This document shows positions 44,660 to 53,148 of a stretch of 64,000 nt of DNA, piece after piece. Origin of the DNA: Acidimicrobiales bacterium. GTDB lineage: Bacteria; Actinomycetota; Acidimicrobiia; Acidimicrobiales; Iamiaceae. Below the pieces are notes generated by a model, which was not told where the DNA came from, did not search any database, and worked only from the letters and a program-made list of their open reading frames with translations. Within the stretch, counting starts at the first letter, position 1, and each line of letters starts with the position of its first letter. Location: assembly GCA_025463985.1 (NCBI GenBank), contig JAODBM010000114.1, positions 1-64,000 of the forward strand, given 5' to 3'. A program made the position numbers and the translations under genes.

Positions 44660-45655
44660 ATGGTGTCCACCATGCTCCCGCCACCTGAGGCGTTGCCGGA
44701 TGTGCTGCCCTCCGAGCGGCTCCTCCGCTCCGGCAAGCCGGTGCCCGAGGTGCGCACCGAGCTGCGGCGGATCGCCGCGTGGCGCAACGCGCTGACCGTG
44801 GCGGGCCTGTGGTGCGGCATCGTGGGGCTCATCTGGGCCACCGTGTGGATCGGGCACCCGCTGGCATACGCGGTCACGTACCTGCTCATGGGTTCGGTGT
44901 TCGCCCGGCTCGCCATCCTTGGCCACGAGGCCGCCCATCGGCTGCTCTTCCCGACCAAGCGCTGGAACGACCTCATCGGCCGCTGGGTGCTGTCGTATCC
45001 GGGCTTCGTGCCGTTCGAGGCCTACCGGCGGGTGCACTTCGCCCACCACCGCGATGAGTTCGGTCCCGACGAGCCCGACCTCGCGCTCTACGCCGGCTAT
45101 CCGATCACCCGGGCCTCGTGGCGCCGCAAGCTCACCCGTGACGCGTCGGGTCAGTCGGGCTGGAAGAGCCTCAAGCCGCTGCTCAAGGCCCTGGCGTCGA
45201 AGTCGGCACGGCCCTTCGCATCGCGCATCGTGGGCGCGCAGCTGGTGGTGTGGGCGCTGTCGTGGGCGCTCACCGATCGCTGGTGGATCTATCCGCTGCT
45301 CTGGCTCGGCCCGTGGATGACCGTGTGGCGCGTGATCAACCGGCTGCGGGCGATCGCCGAGCACGGTGGCATGGTGCGGTCCGACGATCGCCGCCTCACC
45401 ACGCACCACGTCCGCCAGACCTGGCTCGCCCGGTTCTGGATGGTGCCCTACAACACGGGCTGGCACCTGGCCCACCACGTCGACATGGGCGTGCCCTGGC
45501 GCAACCTGCCGCGGCTCCACGCCGAGCTCGTGGCGGCGGGCTGGGTCACGCGGGCGCTCGAGCATCCGAGCTATCGGGCGTTCTGGCGGGCGTGCTCGTC
45601 ACGACCCGAGCGGCCGGCCACCACGCCGGCCACGCCCGCGCCTGTCGCGAGCTGA
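44660..45655 (+). CDS. Fatty acid desaturase/hydroxylase-family membrane protein
   Basis: About 331 residues, with His boxes GHEAAHR, HFAHHRDE and WHLAHHVDMG and four membrane segments. It belongs to the membrane di-iron desaturase/hydroxylase family, closer to the CrtR/sphingolipid desaturase style than to the DesA3-like gene at 19867. Start uncertain: the ATG at 44660 lies 7 bases after TAATAT and suits a leaderless message; another ATG lies at 44651. Confidence 0.88.
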   Translation: MVSTMLPPPEALPDVLPSERLLRSGKPVPEVRTELRRIAAWRNALTVAGLWCGIVGLIWATVWIGHPLAYAVTYLLMGSVFARLAILGHEAAHRLLFPTKRWNDLIGRWVLSYPGFVPFEAYRRVHFAHHRDEFGPDEPDLALYAGYPITRASWRRKLTRDASGQSGWKSLKPLLKALASKSARPFASRIVGAQLVVWALSWALTDRWWIYPLLWLGPWMTVWRVINRLRAIAEHGGMVRSDDRRLTTHHVRQTWLARFWMVPYNTGWHLAHHVDMGVPWRNLPRLHAELVAAGWVTRALEHPSYRAFWRACSSRPERPATTPATPAPVAS

Positions 45656-45696
45656 CCTGGCTGACGCGACCTGACCTGGCGCGTCCGGGGCGGGTC

Positions 45697-45996
45697 TCAG
45701 CCGGAGGGGCGGTCGAGCGGGGACGCCGCGCCACGACGACGACCGGAAGGCCGGCGCCGGAGCCCGGCCTCGCGCAGCCGGCGCACGAGCACCCGTGGGT
45801 CGACGACCCGCGCGCCGAGCGCGACGGCTTGGTCCCACCACTCGGCCGGCAGGTCGTAGTGGTCGCCGTGGAACGCGCGCGGCGGCAGCCCGACGAGCGA
45901 AGCGAACGCGTGCAGCTCGTCGACGTCGGCGTCGCTGACCATGTGCGCCCAGCGCCGCCCGTGCGCCGACCAGATCGGCCGGTCGATCAGGATCAC
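45697..45996 (-). CDS. DUF4031 domain protein
   Basis: A 99-residue protein: MILIDRPIWSAHGRRWAHMV, then DELHAFASLVGLPPRAFHGDHYDLP. This is the DUF4031 pattern, found widely in actinomycetes with no known function. The GTG start overlaps the stop of the NTF2-like gene (GTGA), so it is translationally coupled. The C-terminal end is Arg-rich. Confidence 0.8.
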   Translation of the reverse strand: MILIDRPIWSAHGRRWAHMVSDADVDELHAFASLVGLPPRAFHGDHYDLPAEWWDQAVALGARVVDPRVLVRRLREAGLRRRPSGRRRGAASPLDRPSG

Positions 45997-46436
45997 GTTC
46001 GAGGCACACGGGGCGCGGGGGTTCGGCCGTCGACGCGCACGATCCGTTCGACGAGGAGCCAGCGTCCGTCCTCGACCCGCAAGCGGTCCCGGTAGCGGCC
46101 CCAGTGGTCGGACCCGTCGCCGGTCAGCACGAGGAAGTAGGAGGAGGAGCTGGCCTCGGCGGCCGACTCGAGGTCGATCAACACGCTGGACACGTGGTGA
46201 CGTCCGGGCGTGGCGCCGTTGCCGCGGCTGGCCGCGCCGCGGGCGATCACCGCGTCGATCTGCGCGGCGATGGCGGCGCGTCCCACCCACCGCCCGCCCG
46301 CGTCGCCGACGTCGAGCACCCCGTCCTCGGTGAAGCAGGCGGCGAGGTCGCCGGCCCGGCCGCGGTCGCCGGCATGCGTGTAGCGCGCCAGCGTGTCCCG
46401 CACGCCCTCGCGCGCCACGGCCTCCCAAGCTTCCAT
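45993..46436 (-). CDS. SnoaL/NTF2-like protein
   Basis: A 147-residue cone-fold protein (RYTHAGDRGRAGDLAACFTEDGVLDV, then HHVSSVLIDL and WGRYRDRLR). Members are isomerases, dehydratases or binding proteins; this one resembles the ring-hydroxylating dioxygenase beta-type SnoaL_4 group. TACCGT 7 bases before the ATG suggests leaderless expression. Operon with DUF4031. Confidence 0.82.
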   Translation of the reverse strand: MEAWEAVAREGVRDTLARYTHAGDRGRAGDLAACFTEDGVLDVGDAGGRWVGRAAIAAQIDAVIARGAASRGNGATPGRHHVSSVLIDLESAAEASSSSYFLVLTGDGSDHWGRYRDRLRVEDGRWLLVERIVRVDGRTPAPRVPRT

Positions 46437-46542
46437 GGCCCGCACGGTAGGCGTCGCGTGTCGACGTCCCTGGGTGGTCCGCGCTCGCCGGCCCGGGGGT
46501 CAGGTCCGCGGAGGCGCTGGGGCCCGATACCGTCCAGCGCCG

Positions 46543-47277
46543 ATGACCGGTCCCGACCGGGGGCACGGCGCGCCCCCACCGCCGCACCCCATCACCGCGA
46601 GCCTCGTGCTGGGTCTTGCCGTCGGCGTGTTCGGCATCTCGTTCGGCGTGCTCGCCGTGTCTGCGGGGCTCTCGCCCAACAAGGCCGTGGCGATGTCGCT
46701 CTTGGTGTTCACGGGCGCCTCCCAGTTCGCGGCCGTGGCCGTCGTGCAGGCGGGCGGCTCACCGCTCGCGGCGCTCGGCGGCGCGCTGCTCCTCGCCGCC
46801 CGCAACGGTGCCTACGGCTTGGCGCTCACCGACGTGCTGCGCGGGCGCCTTCGCATGCGGCTCGTGGCCGCGCAGCTCGTGATCGACGAGTCGACGGCCA
46901 TGGCCGCCGCGCAGCACGATCGCCGCGACCAGCGCCGCGCCTTCTGGACCGCGGGCATCGCGACGGGCATCTGCTGGAACATCGGCACGTTGATCGGTGC
47001 CCTCGGAGGCGACGCCATCGGCGACCCGGCCCGCTTCGGGCTCGACGCCGCGTTTCCGGCCGGGTTCGTGGCGTTGCTCGTGCCCCACCTGCGCCACCTC
47101 GACGGTCGGCGGGCCGCGGCGCTCGGGGTCGCGGCCGCGCTGGTGCTGGTGCCGTTCGCTCCGGCGGGCGTCCCGGTCCTGGCGGCAGGAGCGGCCGCGC
47201 TGCTCGGGCTACGGGCGCCGCGTCGTGAGGATCGGCCGGCCGCGCCGCCCGCCCCACCGGTCGAGGACGCCGGGTGA
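46543..47277 (+). CDS. azlC: AzlC-type branched-chain amino acid exporter subunit
   Basis: A 244-residue membrane protein with the AzlC signature FGISFGVLA...SLLVFTGASQFAAV. With AzlD it exports branched-chain amino acids or analogues. TACCGT lies 9 bases before the ATG. It overlaps azlD by 4 bases. Confidence 0.92.
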   Translation: MTGPDRGHGAPPPPHPITASLVLGLAVGVFGISFGVLAVSAGLSPNKAVAMSLLVFTGASQFAAVAVVQAGGSPLAALGGALLLAARNGAYGLALTDVLRGRLRMRLVAAQLVIDESTAMAAAQHDRRDQRRAFWTAGIATGICWNIGTLIGALGGDAIGDPARFGLDAAFPAGFVALLVPHLRHLDGRRAAALGVAAALVLVPFAPAGVPVLAAGAAALLGLRAPRREDRPAAPPAPPVEDAG

Positions 47278-47576
47278 GCTGGACCACGCTGCTCGTGCTG
47301 GCTGCGGGCGCCTACGGCTTCAAGGTGCTGGGCCTGGTCGTCCTCGGCCGGCGGGGGCTTCCCGAACCGCTCACGCGCTGCGTCCAGCTGCTCCCGGCCG
47401 CGCTGCTGCCCGCGCTCATCGCTATCCAGACGTTGACCACGGGCCACCGGCTGGTGGTCGACGCGCGGGCCGCCGGGGTGGGCGTCGCGATCCTCGCGGC
47501 CTGGCGCCGGGCACCGTTCCCCGTGGTGATCCTCGTGGGCGCCGCGGTCACCGCCGGCGTCCGCGCCCTCAGCTGA
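47274..47576 (+). CDS. azlD: AzlD-type exporter subunit
   Basis: A 100-residue protein with three to four membrane segments (GAYGFKVLGLVVLGRRGLPEPL). It is the small partner of AzlC, with a 4-base overlap (GTGA), as in BrnFE-like systems. Confidence 0.9.
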   Translation: MSWTTLLVLAAGAYGFKVLGLVVLGRRGLPEPLTRCVQLLPAALLPALIAIQTLTTGHRLVVDARAAGVGVAILAAWRRAPFPVVILVGAAVTAGVRALS

Positions 47577-47589
47577 GAGCGCGCCGACG

Positions 47590-48867
47590 TCACGCCGGGG
47601 CGTCGGGGTCGGGCTCGGGGTCGTCGGGCGCGTGGTCGGCGGGGTGGTGGTCGTGCAGGTGGCCGATGTCGGCGTCGCCGCGGTCCGGCGTGGCCGCGTT
47701 GGCCGTGCCGTGGTCGTGGCGCCACGTGCTCTCGACCAGCGACAGCACCTCCCGCAGCGGGCGACCGCTGCGCCGCGCGAGCTTCGCCGCGTCGTCGAAC
47801 TCGGCCTTCACCCGGCCGGGGCTGACCTTGACCCGGACGGCGAGCCCGTCCACCACCACCCGGTCCACGTCGCGTGATGACGGCCACCGCTCGAGCCGCT
47901 GGCCCCGCACGCCGAGCGAGCCGGTCTCGGCGATGAGCACCGCGGTCACCTGGCGCGCCAGGGCGGGGTCGGCCAGCGCGCTGACGGTGTGGGCCGGTCG
48001 CCCCTTCTTCATGAGGATGGGCGTGAGCCACGCATCGTGGGCACCGGCCTCGAGCAGCGCCGCGATCGCGTGCGCCAGCACCTCGCCGGTCGCGTCATCG
48101 ACGTTGGCTTCGAGCAGCACGACCGGCTGGCCTTGCTCGAGCTGCGTGTCGAGCTCTTGGCCGATCACCACTTGCGTGAGGTTGGGGCGCCCGTCGATCT
48201 CGCGGCTTCCGGCGCCGAACCCGGTGGCCTCGATGCGCATGGCCGGCATCGGACCCCACGTGGTGACCGTGGCGGCCAGTAGCGCGGCCCCCGTCGGGGT
48301 GGTCAGCTCGACCGGGATGTCGAGGCCCTGTGTCGGCGCGCCGCGGAGCAGCTCGACGACAGCGGGCGCCGGGTTGGGGATGTGACCGTGCGCGCTGCGG
48401 ACCATGCCGATGCCGGTGGTGACGGCAGATGAGCAGACCCGGTCGACGTCGAGCAGCTCGAGCGCCGCGCAGGTGCCCACCACGTCGACGATGGCGTCGA
48501 TGCCGCCGACCTCGTGGAAGTGCACCTGGTCGGGCGGCCGGCCGTGCAGGCGCCCTTCGGCCCGGGCGAGCGCCTGGAACGCGGCGAGCGCACGCTGCTG
48601 GACCCGCTCGGGCAGGCGCGCCTCGGCCACGAGCCCTTGGATGTGGGCGGCCGTGCGCACGACCGTGCTGTCCGCGGCGTGCACGTGGACCTTCGTGCCC
48701 GCGATGCCGCCACGCAGCACCGGCTCGGCCTCCAGGCTCCAGCCGCCGACGGGCAGCGCGTCGAGCATGCGGATGACGCCGTCGATGTCCGCACCGGCAT
48801 CGATCAACGCCCCGAGGGCCATGTCGCCGGCGATGCCCGAGAAGCAGTGGAACCAAGCGACGGTCAT
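47590..48867 (-). CDS. larC: Nickel-insertion enzyme LarC
   Basis: A 425-residue CTP-dependent nickel-insertion protein for the nickel-pincer nucleotide. It starts WFHCFSGIAGDMALGALIDAG, with HFHEVGGIDAIVD and NVDDATGEVL. The C-terminal tail is His/Asp-rich (DIGHLHDHHPADH), suited to metal holding. No frameshift is needed, unlike the two-part larC1/larC2 of lactobacilli. The start overlaps the larB stop by 4 bases. Confidence 0.94.
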   Translation of the reverse strand: MTVAWFHCFSGIAGDMALGALIDAGADIDGVIRMLDALPVGGWSLEAEPVLRGGIAGTKVHVHAADSTVVRTAAHIQGLVAEARLPERVQQRALAAFQALARAEGRLHGRPPDQVHFHEVGGIDAIVDVVGTCAALELLDVDRVCSSAVTTGIGMVRSAHGHIPNPAPAVVELLRGAPTQGLDIPVELTTPTGAALLAATVTTWGPMPAMRIEATGFGAGSREIDGRPNLTQVVIGQELDTQLEQGQPVVLLEANVDDATGEVLAHAIAALLEAGAHDAWLTPILMKKGRPAHTVSALADPALARQVTAVLIAETGSLGVRGQRLERWPSSRDVDRVVVDGLAVRVKVSPGRVKAEFDDAAKLARRSGRPLREVLSLVESTWRHDHGTANAATPDRGDADIGHLHDHHPADHAPDDPEPDPDAPA

Positions 48868-49703
48868 CGCGTCGCACGACTCGGTTGGCTGGTGTCCGCT
48901 GGGTCGCGGTCGGCCGGCGCCGCGGTGGGCGGCTCGGACGGCTCGACCGGCACGCGGCGGGCCGGGTTGAGGAACAGGCGAACGACGGCGCACGCGGCGC
49001 CGAAACCGTTGTCGATGCCCACCACCGTGATGCCCGACGCGCACGACGAGAGCATGGCCAGCAGCGCGGTGACCCCTTCGAGGGCGGCGCCGTAGCCGAC
49101 GCTCGTGGGAACGGCCACCACGGGCGCGCCCGTGAGCCCGCCGACGAGGCTGGCCAGCGCTCCCTCCATCCCGGCCACGACCACCACGGCGTCGGCATCG
49201 ACGACCACCGCGGCCTGCGCGAGCAGCCGGTGCACGCCGGCCACTCCGACGTCGGTGAGCCGCCGCGGCACGAACCCGTGGGCGCTCAACGTGGCCACGC
49301 ACTCCTCGGCGACCGGGAGGTCCGCGGTGCCGGCCGTGACGACCACGATGCGCTCGGCCCGACGTGGCGCCGGCCGCCACACGACGGTCGTGCCGCTCAC
49401 GATGCCGCCCGGGTTGGCGTCGAGCACGGCGGTGATCTGCTCGGCGGAGGCGCGGGTGAGCAGCACCGGCGTGCGGTCCGAGGCCGACAGCAGCTCGCGC
49501 ACGATCGCGGCGCAGTGCTCGGGCCGCTTGCCGGGCCCGTACACCGCTTCGGCCATGCCCTGCCGCAGCTGGCGGTGGTGGTCGACGGTGGCGAACCCGA
49601 GCTCGGCGTAGGGCAGCCGCCGCAGCGCGGCGACCGCGTCGTCGGGGGTGGCGCGACCGGATCTGACGTCGTCCAGCAATCGGCGCAGCGCGGCCTCGTC
49701 CAC
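48864..49703 (-). CDS. larB: Nickel-pincer cofactor carboxylase/hydrolase LarB
   Basis: A 279-residue PurE-like protein that carboxylates nicotinic acid adenine dinucleotide. The N-terminal segment ends GFATVDHHRQLRQGMAEAVYGPGKRPE, and the PurE-like domain has VAGMEGALASLVGGL and PTSVGYGAA. The GTG start is set by homology. LarE and LarA are not in the window. Confidence 0.93.
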   Translation of the reverse strand: MDEAALRRLLDDVRSGRATPDDAVAALRRLPYAELGFATVDHHRQLRQGMAEAVYGPGKRPEHCAAIVRELLSASDRTPVLLTRASAEQITAVLDANPGGIVSGTTVVWRPAPRRAERIVVVTAGTADLPVAEECVATLSAHGFVPRRLTDVGVAGVHRLLAQAAVVVDADAVVVVAGMEGALASLVGGLTGAPVVAVPTSVGYGAALEGVTALLAMLSSCASGITVVGIDNGFGAACAVVRLFLNPARRVPVEPSEPPTAAPADRDPADTSQPSRATR

Positions 49704-49851
49704 CGGCCCATCATGCTCCGTCGCCCAGCCATACCTCGCGCTCGCCGGCCCGCCCCCGCTGCCCGCCTCGACGTCGGCGTCCGGGCGCTGAGGCCTCAGG
49801 CCGGCGCGATCGCGCCGGTGGTGGCGTCGGCTCGTGCGTATCCTGCCGGTC

Positions 49852-50814
49852 GTGTCCGCCGCCGAGCCTGACGTCCGTTCCGCCGCCGCGCCGCTCCGCG
49901 TCGGGTTTCTGGGCCCGCTGGGCACCTTCACCGAGCAGGCCCTCCTGACGCAGCCTGATCTGGCGGAGGCCGAGCTGGTGCCGATGCCGACGATGGCCGA
50001 CGTCCTGCGGGCCACCGAGACTGGCGCCGTCGACATCGGGTTCGTCGCTATCGAGAACTCGATCGAGGGCACGGTCAACGTCACGCTCGACACGTTGGCC
50101 TTCGACGTCGACGTGCTCATCCAGCGCGAGGTCGTGATCTCCGTGCAGCAGCACCTGCTGGCCGTGCCCGGCACGGCGCTCGGCGACATCGAGCTCGTGC
50201 TGTCGATCCCGCACGCCACCGCGCAGTGCCGCCGCTTCCTGCAGCGCGAGCTGCCCGGCGTCACCACCCAGGCCGCCAACTCCACCGCCGAGGCCGCACA
50301 GCGGGTGGCCGAGTTGGGGCTGCGGACCAACGCCGCGATCGGCAACGCGCTCGCCGCCAAGATCTATGGCCTCGAGGTCCTAGCCGAGGAGATCGAGGAC
50401 CATCCGGAGAACAAGACCCGGTTCGTGGCCGCCGGCCGAGGCACCGTACCGGCGCCGACCGGGCACGACAAGACCTCGCTCGTCGTGTTCCAGCGGGCCG
50501 ACCGCCCGGGCAGCCTGCTCGCCATCCTGCAGGAGTTCGCGGCTCGATCCATCAACCTGACCAAGCTCGAATCGCGCCCCACCAAGCAGGCGCTGGGCGA
50601 CTACTGCTTCATCCTCGACCTCGAAGGCCACATCGCCGACGAGGTCGTGGCCGACTGCCTGCGAGCCCTGCACGCGAAGCACGGCGACGTGAAGTTCCTG
50701 GGCTCGTATCCGGCCGCGGGCGAGCACGGTCCCGCGGCCCGGCGGGACAGCGATGCCGCCTGGCTGGCCGCTGACCAGTGGCTGCAGGCCATCCGCGCCC
50801 GGGTCCAGGTCTGA
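49852..50814 (+). CDS. pheA: Prephenate dehydratase
   Basis: A 320-residue enzyme of phenylalanine synthesis. The catalytic domain has [24 protein letters not shown] and the NKTRF motif. The C-terminal ACT domain ([21 protein letters not shown], then LTKLESRP) gives feedback inhibition. The GTG at 49852 lies 8 bases after TATCCT; the GTG at 49834 in the same frame is less likely. Confidence 0.94.
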   Translation: MSAAEPDVRSAAAPLRVGFLGPLGTFTEQALLTQPDLAEAELVPMPTMADVLRATETGAVDIGFVAIENSIEGTVNVTLDTLAFDVDVLIQREVVISVQQHLLAVPGTALGDIELVLSIPHATAQCRRFLQRELPGVTTQAANSTAEAAQRVAELGLRTNAAIGNALAAKIYGLEVLAEEIEDHPENKTRFVAAGRGTVPAPTGHDKTSLVVFQRADRPGSLLAILQEFAARSINLTKLESRPTKQALGDYCFILDLEGHIADEVVADCLRALHAKHGDVKFLGSYPAAGEHGPAARRDSDAAWLAADQWLQAIRARVQV

Positions 50815-50850
50815 CCGTCCGTCCGGCCGCGGTGACTCGACGTTCCTCGG

Positions 50851-50935
50851 CGGAGCGGGAGGGATTCGAACCCTCGGGCCCTTGCGGGCCGCCGGTTTTC
50901 AAGACCGGTGCATTCGTCCTCTCTGCCACCGCTCC
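50851..50935 (-). tRNA. tRNA-Ser(TGA)
   Basis: An 85-base class II tRNA. The acceptor arms GGAGCGG/CCGCTCC pair, and the loop CTTGAAA carries anticodon TGA. The variable arm GCGGCCCGCAAGGGCCC and T-loop TTCGAAT are present. The 3' CCA is not encoded. Confidence 0.95.
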
Positions 50936-51048
50936 GCCGAGCAGCCTACGAGGCGGCGCCCACCCCGCCCGCCGACGTTGGACCCGAGTGACCTGCGATC
51001 GTGTGGGCGGCCGCTCGGAGCGGGTGTGTACCATCGGCTCCCCAGAGA

Positions 51049-51137
51049 GGAGAGGTGCCGGAGTCTGGTTGATCGGGCCTCCCTGCTAAGGAGGTGACGG
51101 GGTAACTCGTCCGTGGGTTCAAATCCCACCCTCTCCG
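51049..51137 (+). tRNA. tRNA-Ser(GCT)
   Basis: An 89-base class II tRNA. The acceptor arms GGAGAGG/CCTCTCC pair. The anticodon stem CCTCC/GGAGG holds the loop CTGCTAA with anticodon GCT. The long variable arm and T-loop TTCAAAT are present. CCA is not encoded. It is divergent from tRNA-Ser(TGA) across 113 bases. Confidence 0.96.
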
Positions 51138-51165
51138 CCGACACCTGGCCGTCGTGTCCAGGTCC

Positions 51166-51196
51166 GAACCCCGCCCGCTGCCAGTGGGCGGGGTTC
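51166..51196 (+). terminator. Terminator of tRNA-Ser(GCT)
   Basis: GAACCCCGCCC (51166-51176) and GGGCGGGGTTC (51186-51196) form perfect 11-bp arms with a 9-base loop, followed by CGTCGTTTT. A strong intrinsic terminator. Confidence 0.85.
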
Positions 51197-51423
51197 CGTC
51201 GTTTTCGGTGCTGGCGGGCGGCGTGGTCGGGGCGGAGGATCTCCGTCCCAAGCGCGGCCGACTAGGCCTTTCGGCCCATCTGGTGGCCCGCCCTGTAAGA
51301 GCGGCGTCGCGTGAGCCGTCCAAAGCCGCGTCGGAGCCCGCTTTCCATTGGTGGGCCAGCCGGATGCATGACGGGGGGGACTCTCCTCGGCGGGCTCCAA
51401 CCGACCGCCGGACGCGCCGCGCC

Positions 51424-51440
51424 TGGTGTGGTCCACACCA
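51424..51440. promoter_or_regulatory. Palindrome directly before the ribosome binding site
   Basis: TGGTGTGG-T-CCACACCA, perfect 8-bp arms, ends 2 bases before AGGAG of the secreted protein gene. It could be an operator or an mRNA hairpin that limits ribosome access. Confidence 0.6.
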
Positions 51441-51455
51441 CAGGAGAAGCAGCTG

Positions 51456-52310
51456 ATGAACTACAAGACCAAGGCGATGGCCCTCGGGGCCGTCCTGGCA
51501 CTGGCGGTGGGCGCGTCCTCTGCGCTCGCATCGCCGGGGTCGGCCAAGGCGCCGACTGCGAGCCCGCCCAAGGCCTCCAGCAAGGCCGGCAAGTCGCTGG
51601 GCGAGTTCGGCATCCAGGGCGCGACGCTCGTGTTGCTCAACAACCCGTGTCGCGTGCTGGACACCCGCCAGACCAAGAAGACGCTGGTTCCGGGTGTCCC
51701 GCTGGGCGTCCAGTTCACCGGGAGCGGGCTCACCGGCGGTGGTGAGAGCAACTGCAACATCCCGGACAACGGCATGATCGCCGGCGTCCAGGCGTCGATC
51801 AGCGCCGTTGCCCCCTCCGCCACCGGCTACCTGCGGCTCGGCGTCGATGGCATCGCCGCCGCGACCGAACTGAACTACCAGAAGGGGCAAGGCATCACGA
51901 CGGGTGCCGCCATCCCGCTCTGCACGTTCGCCGGTTGCGTGTCGGGACACCAGGTCAACTTCGAGGCCAACCAAGGTGGGACGGACCTCGTGGTCGACGT
52001 GCAGGGCTACTACCTGCGGCCGACGGCCACGCAGGTCGAGGGTGCCAACGCTGGCACCGTCGCCCCCTATGACACCGACGCCACGTCGGGCATGCTCGGC
52101 ACCGGAGCGCTTCACACGTCGAAGGGCGTGTACGTCCTGGCCATGAAGAACAACGTGGCCACCTGCGCACTGAACGTGACGGCGCACAACGGCAACCGGT
52201 TCGGTCAGGTCAGCATCAACGATGCGTTCCCGAACACGGCCACGGTGTTGATCCTCGACGCTGCGGGCAATCCGCAGGACGCCGACTTCAGCTTCGTCGC
52301 CACCTGCTAG
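51456..52310 (+). CDS. Secreted DTR/VDVQGYY-repeat protein
   Basis: A 284-residue secreted protein. A signal peptide (residues 1 to about 27, cleaved after LASP-like Ala) precedes a Lys/Pro linker. One copy of a beta-domain follows that begins with PCRVLDTR and ends VVDVQGYY, then a C-terminal beta-rich part with paired Cys. This domain is repeated in many actinobacterial surface proteins, with no defined biochemical role. The ATG at 51456 was chosen because AGGAG lies 9 bases upstream. Confidence 0.82.
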   Translation: MNYKTKAMALGAVLALAVGASSALASPGSAKAPTASPPKASSKAGKSLGEFGIQGATLVLLNNPCRVLDTRQTKKTLVPGVPLGVQFTGSGLTGGGESNCNIPDNGMIAGVQASISAVAPSATGYLRLGVDGIAAATELNYQKGQGITTGAAIPLCTFAGCVSGHQVNFEANQGGTDLVVDVQGYYLRPTATQVEGANAGTVAPYDTDATSGMLGTGALHTSKGVYVLAMKNNVATCALNVTAHNGNRFGQVSINDAFPNTATVLILDAAGNPQDADFSFVATC

Positions 52311-52349
52311 TCACCCCCTAGCACGGCGTCATCGCCGAACGCTGAGCGG

Positions 52350-52376
52350 CCCGGCTCCTTCGTCGAAGGAGCCGGG
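52350..52376 (+). terminator. Terminator of the secreted protein gene
   Basis: CCCGGCTCCTTCG (52350-52362) and CGAAGGAGCCGGG (52364-52376) are perfect 13-bp arms, followed by TCGTTCGCGTT. Intrinsic terminator. Confidence 0.8.
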
Positions 52377-52432
52377 TCGTTCGCGTTGCGGCTGTCACGC
52401 TCGCCGCTCGCCGCTTGCCGCTTGCCGGTCGC

Positions 52433-52834
52433 TCAGCCGGCAAGGAAGCTGAGCCGGATCGTGCGTTGCGCGTTGTCGACGTTGGTGTCGACCAGCACGA
52501 TGCTCTGCCACGTGCCGAGGGCAGGCTCGCCGTCCAGCACGGGCACCGTCAGCGCCGGGCTCACGATCGCCGGCAGCACGTGGTCGGCACCGTGGCCGGG
52601 CGAGCCGTGGTGGTGCCCGTACCGCCCATCGCGGGGGAGCAGCCGCTCGAGCGTCGCCACGAGGTCGTCGTCGCTGCCGGCACCGGTCTCGATCAACGCC
52701 AGCCCGGCAGTCGCGTGCGGCGCGAACACGTGGACCAGCCCGTCGCCGCGCCCGCCACAGAAGGCCACGACCTCGGCGGTGAGGTCGGTGATGACCCTGC
52801 GCCCTGTGCGCACCTCTAGCTCCACGCTGTCCAT
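52433..52834 (-). CDS. YjbQ family protein
   Basis: A 133-residue UPF0047/YjbQ protein with VHVFAPHATAGLALIETG and TWQSIVLVDTN. Members can complement thiamine-phosphate synthase mutants, although the natural role is unclear. The length is normal. Confidence 0.9.
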   Translation of the reverse strand: MDSVELEVRTGRRVITDLTAEVVAFCGGRGDGLVHVFAPHATAGLALIETGAGSDDDLVATLERLLPRDGRYGHHHGSPGHGADHVLPAIVSPALTVPVLDGEPALGTWQSIVLVDTNVDNAQRTIRLSFLAG

Positions 52835-52939
52835 CGCCGGCTCCTGCCCTCGTCCGACAATCGTCGCCGCCCGCCTGCTGGGAGGCTACGCCCGTCGACC
52901 GTTCGCTTTGACCGTTGGAAGCGCTCCAAGGCCTGCGGC

Positions 52940-52945
52940 TAGGGT
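52940..52945 (+). promoter_or_regulatory. -10 box of the broken tRNA-Arg gene
   Basis: TAGGGT lies 18 bases before the tRNA 5' end, with a TTGGAA element 19 bases further upstream (52915-52920). The promoter seems intact although the tRNA is not. Confidence 0.45.
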
Positions 52946-52963
52946 CCGTGGTCCACACGGCCT

Positions 52964-53005
52964 GCGCTCGTAGCTCAATTGGAGAGAGCATCTGACTACG
53001 GATCA
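52964..53005 (+). pseudogene. 5' half of tRNA-Arg(ACG), 3' half missing
   Basis: The sequence reads as a normal tRNA from GCGCTCG (acceptor) through the D-arm (GCTC...GAGC) and anticodon stem TCTGA with loop CTACGGA (anticodon ACG). The 3' side of the anticodon stem should read TCAGA but gives TCATC. No variable loop, T-arm or acceptor 3' strand follows. The break falls where tyrosine recombinases cut tRNA genes. I infer an attachment-site remnant at the left edge of the accessory region. Confidence 0.8.
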
Positions 53006-53148
53006 TCCCGGCCTGAGCGCTGTGCTGACCTGCGGATTCCCTGCAACAGGTCGAGCGGAACCGTCCGAATCAGATGGTGTCGATCCAGGCGAGGGATCAG
53101 CTCACCGTGAGGGATCGGCCCATGTGGGGTTCGCCTCGGGCGTGGGGT

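Larger units (their letters stand above)
51138..51455. other. Gap between tRNA-Ser(GCT) and the secreted protein gene
   Basis: This 318-base stretch holds the tRNA terminator (51166-51196) and, at the right end, a palindrome just before the ribosome binding site (51424-51440). No coding region can be supported between them. Confidence 0.5.

Noticed and set aside
52397..52430. Tandem GCCGCTC/GCCGCTT heptamers after the secreted protein gene.
   Set aside because: Only about four imperfect units in GC-rich DNA; no sign of a functional repeat.
53005..53100. A group I intron interrupting tRNA-Arg(ACG), because ATCAGA reappears about 60 bases downstream.
   Set aside because: The sequence after ATCAGA does not form a T-arm or a matching acceptor strand, the gap is too short for a group I intron, and no conserved core elements are visible.
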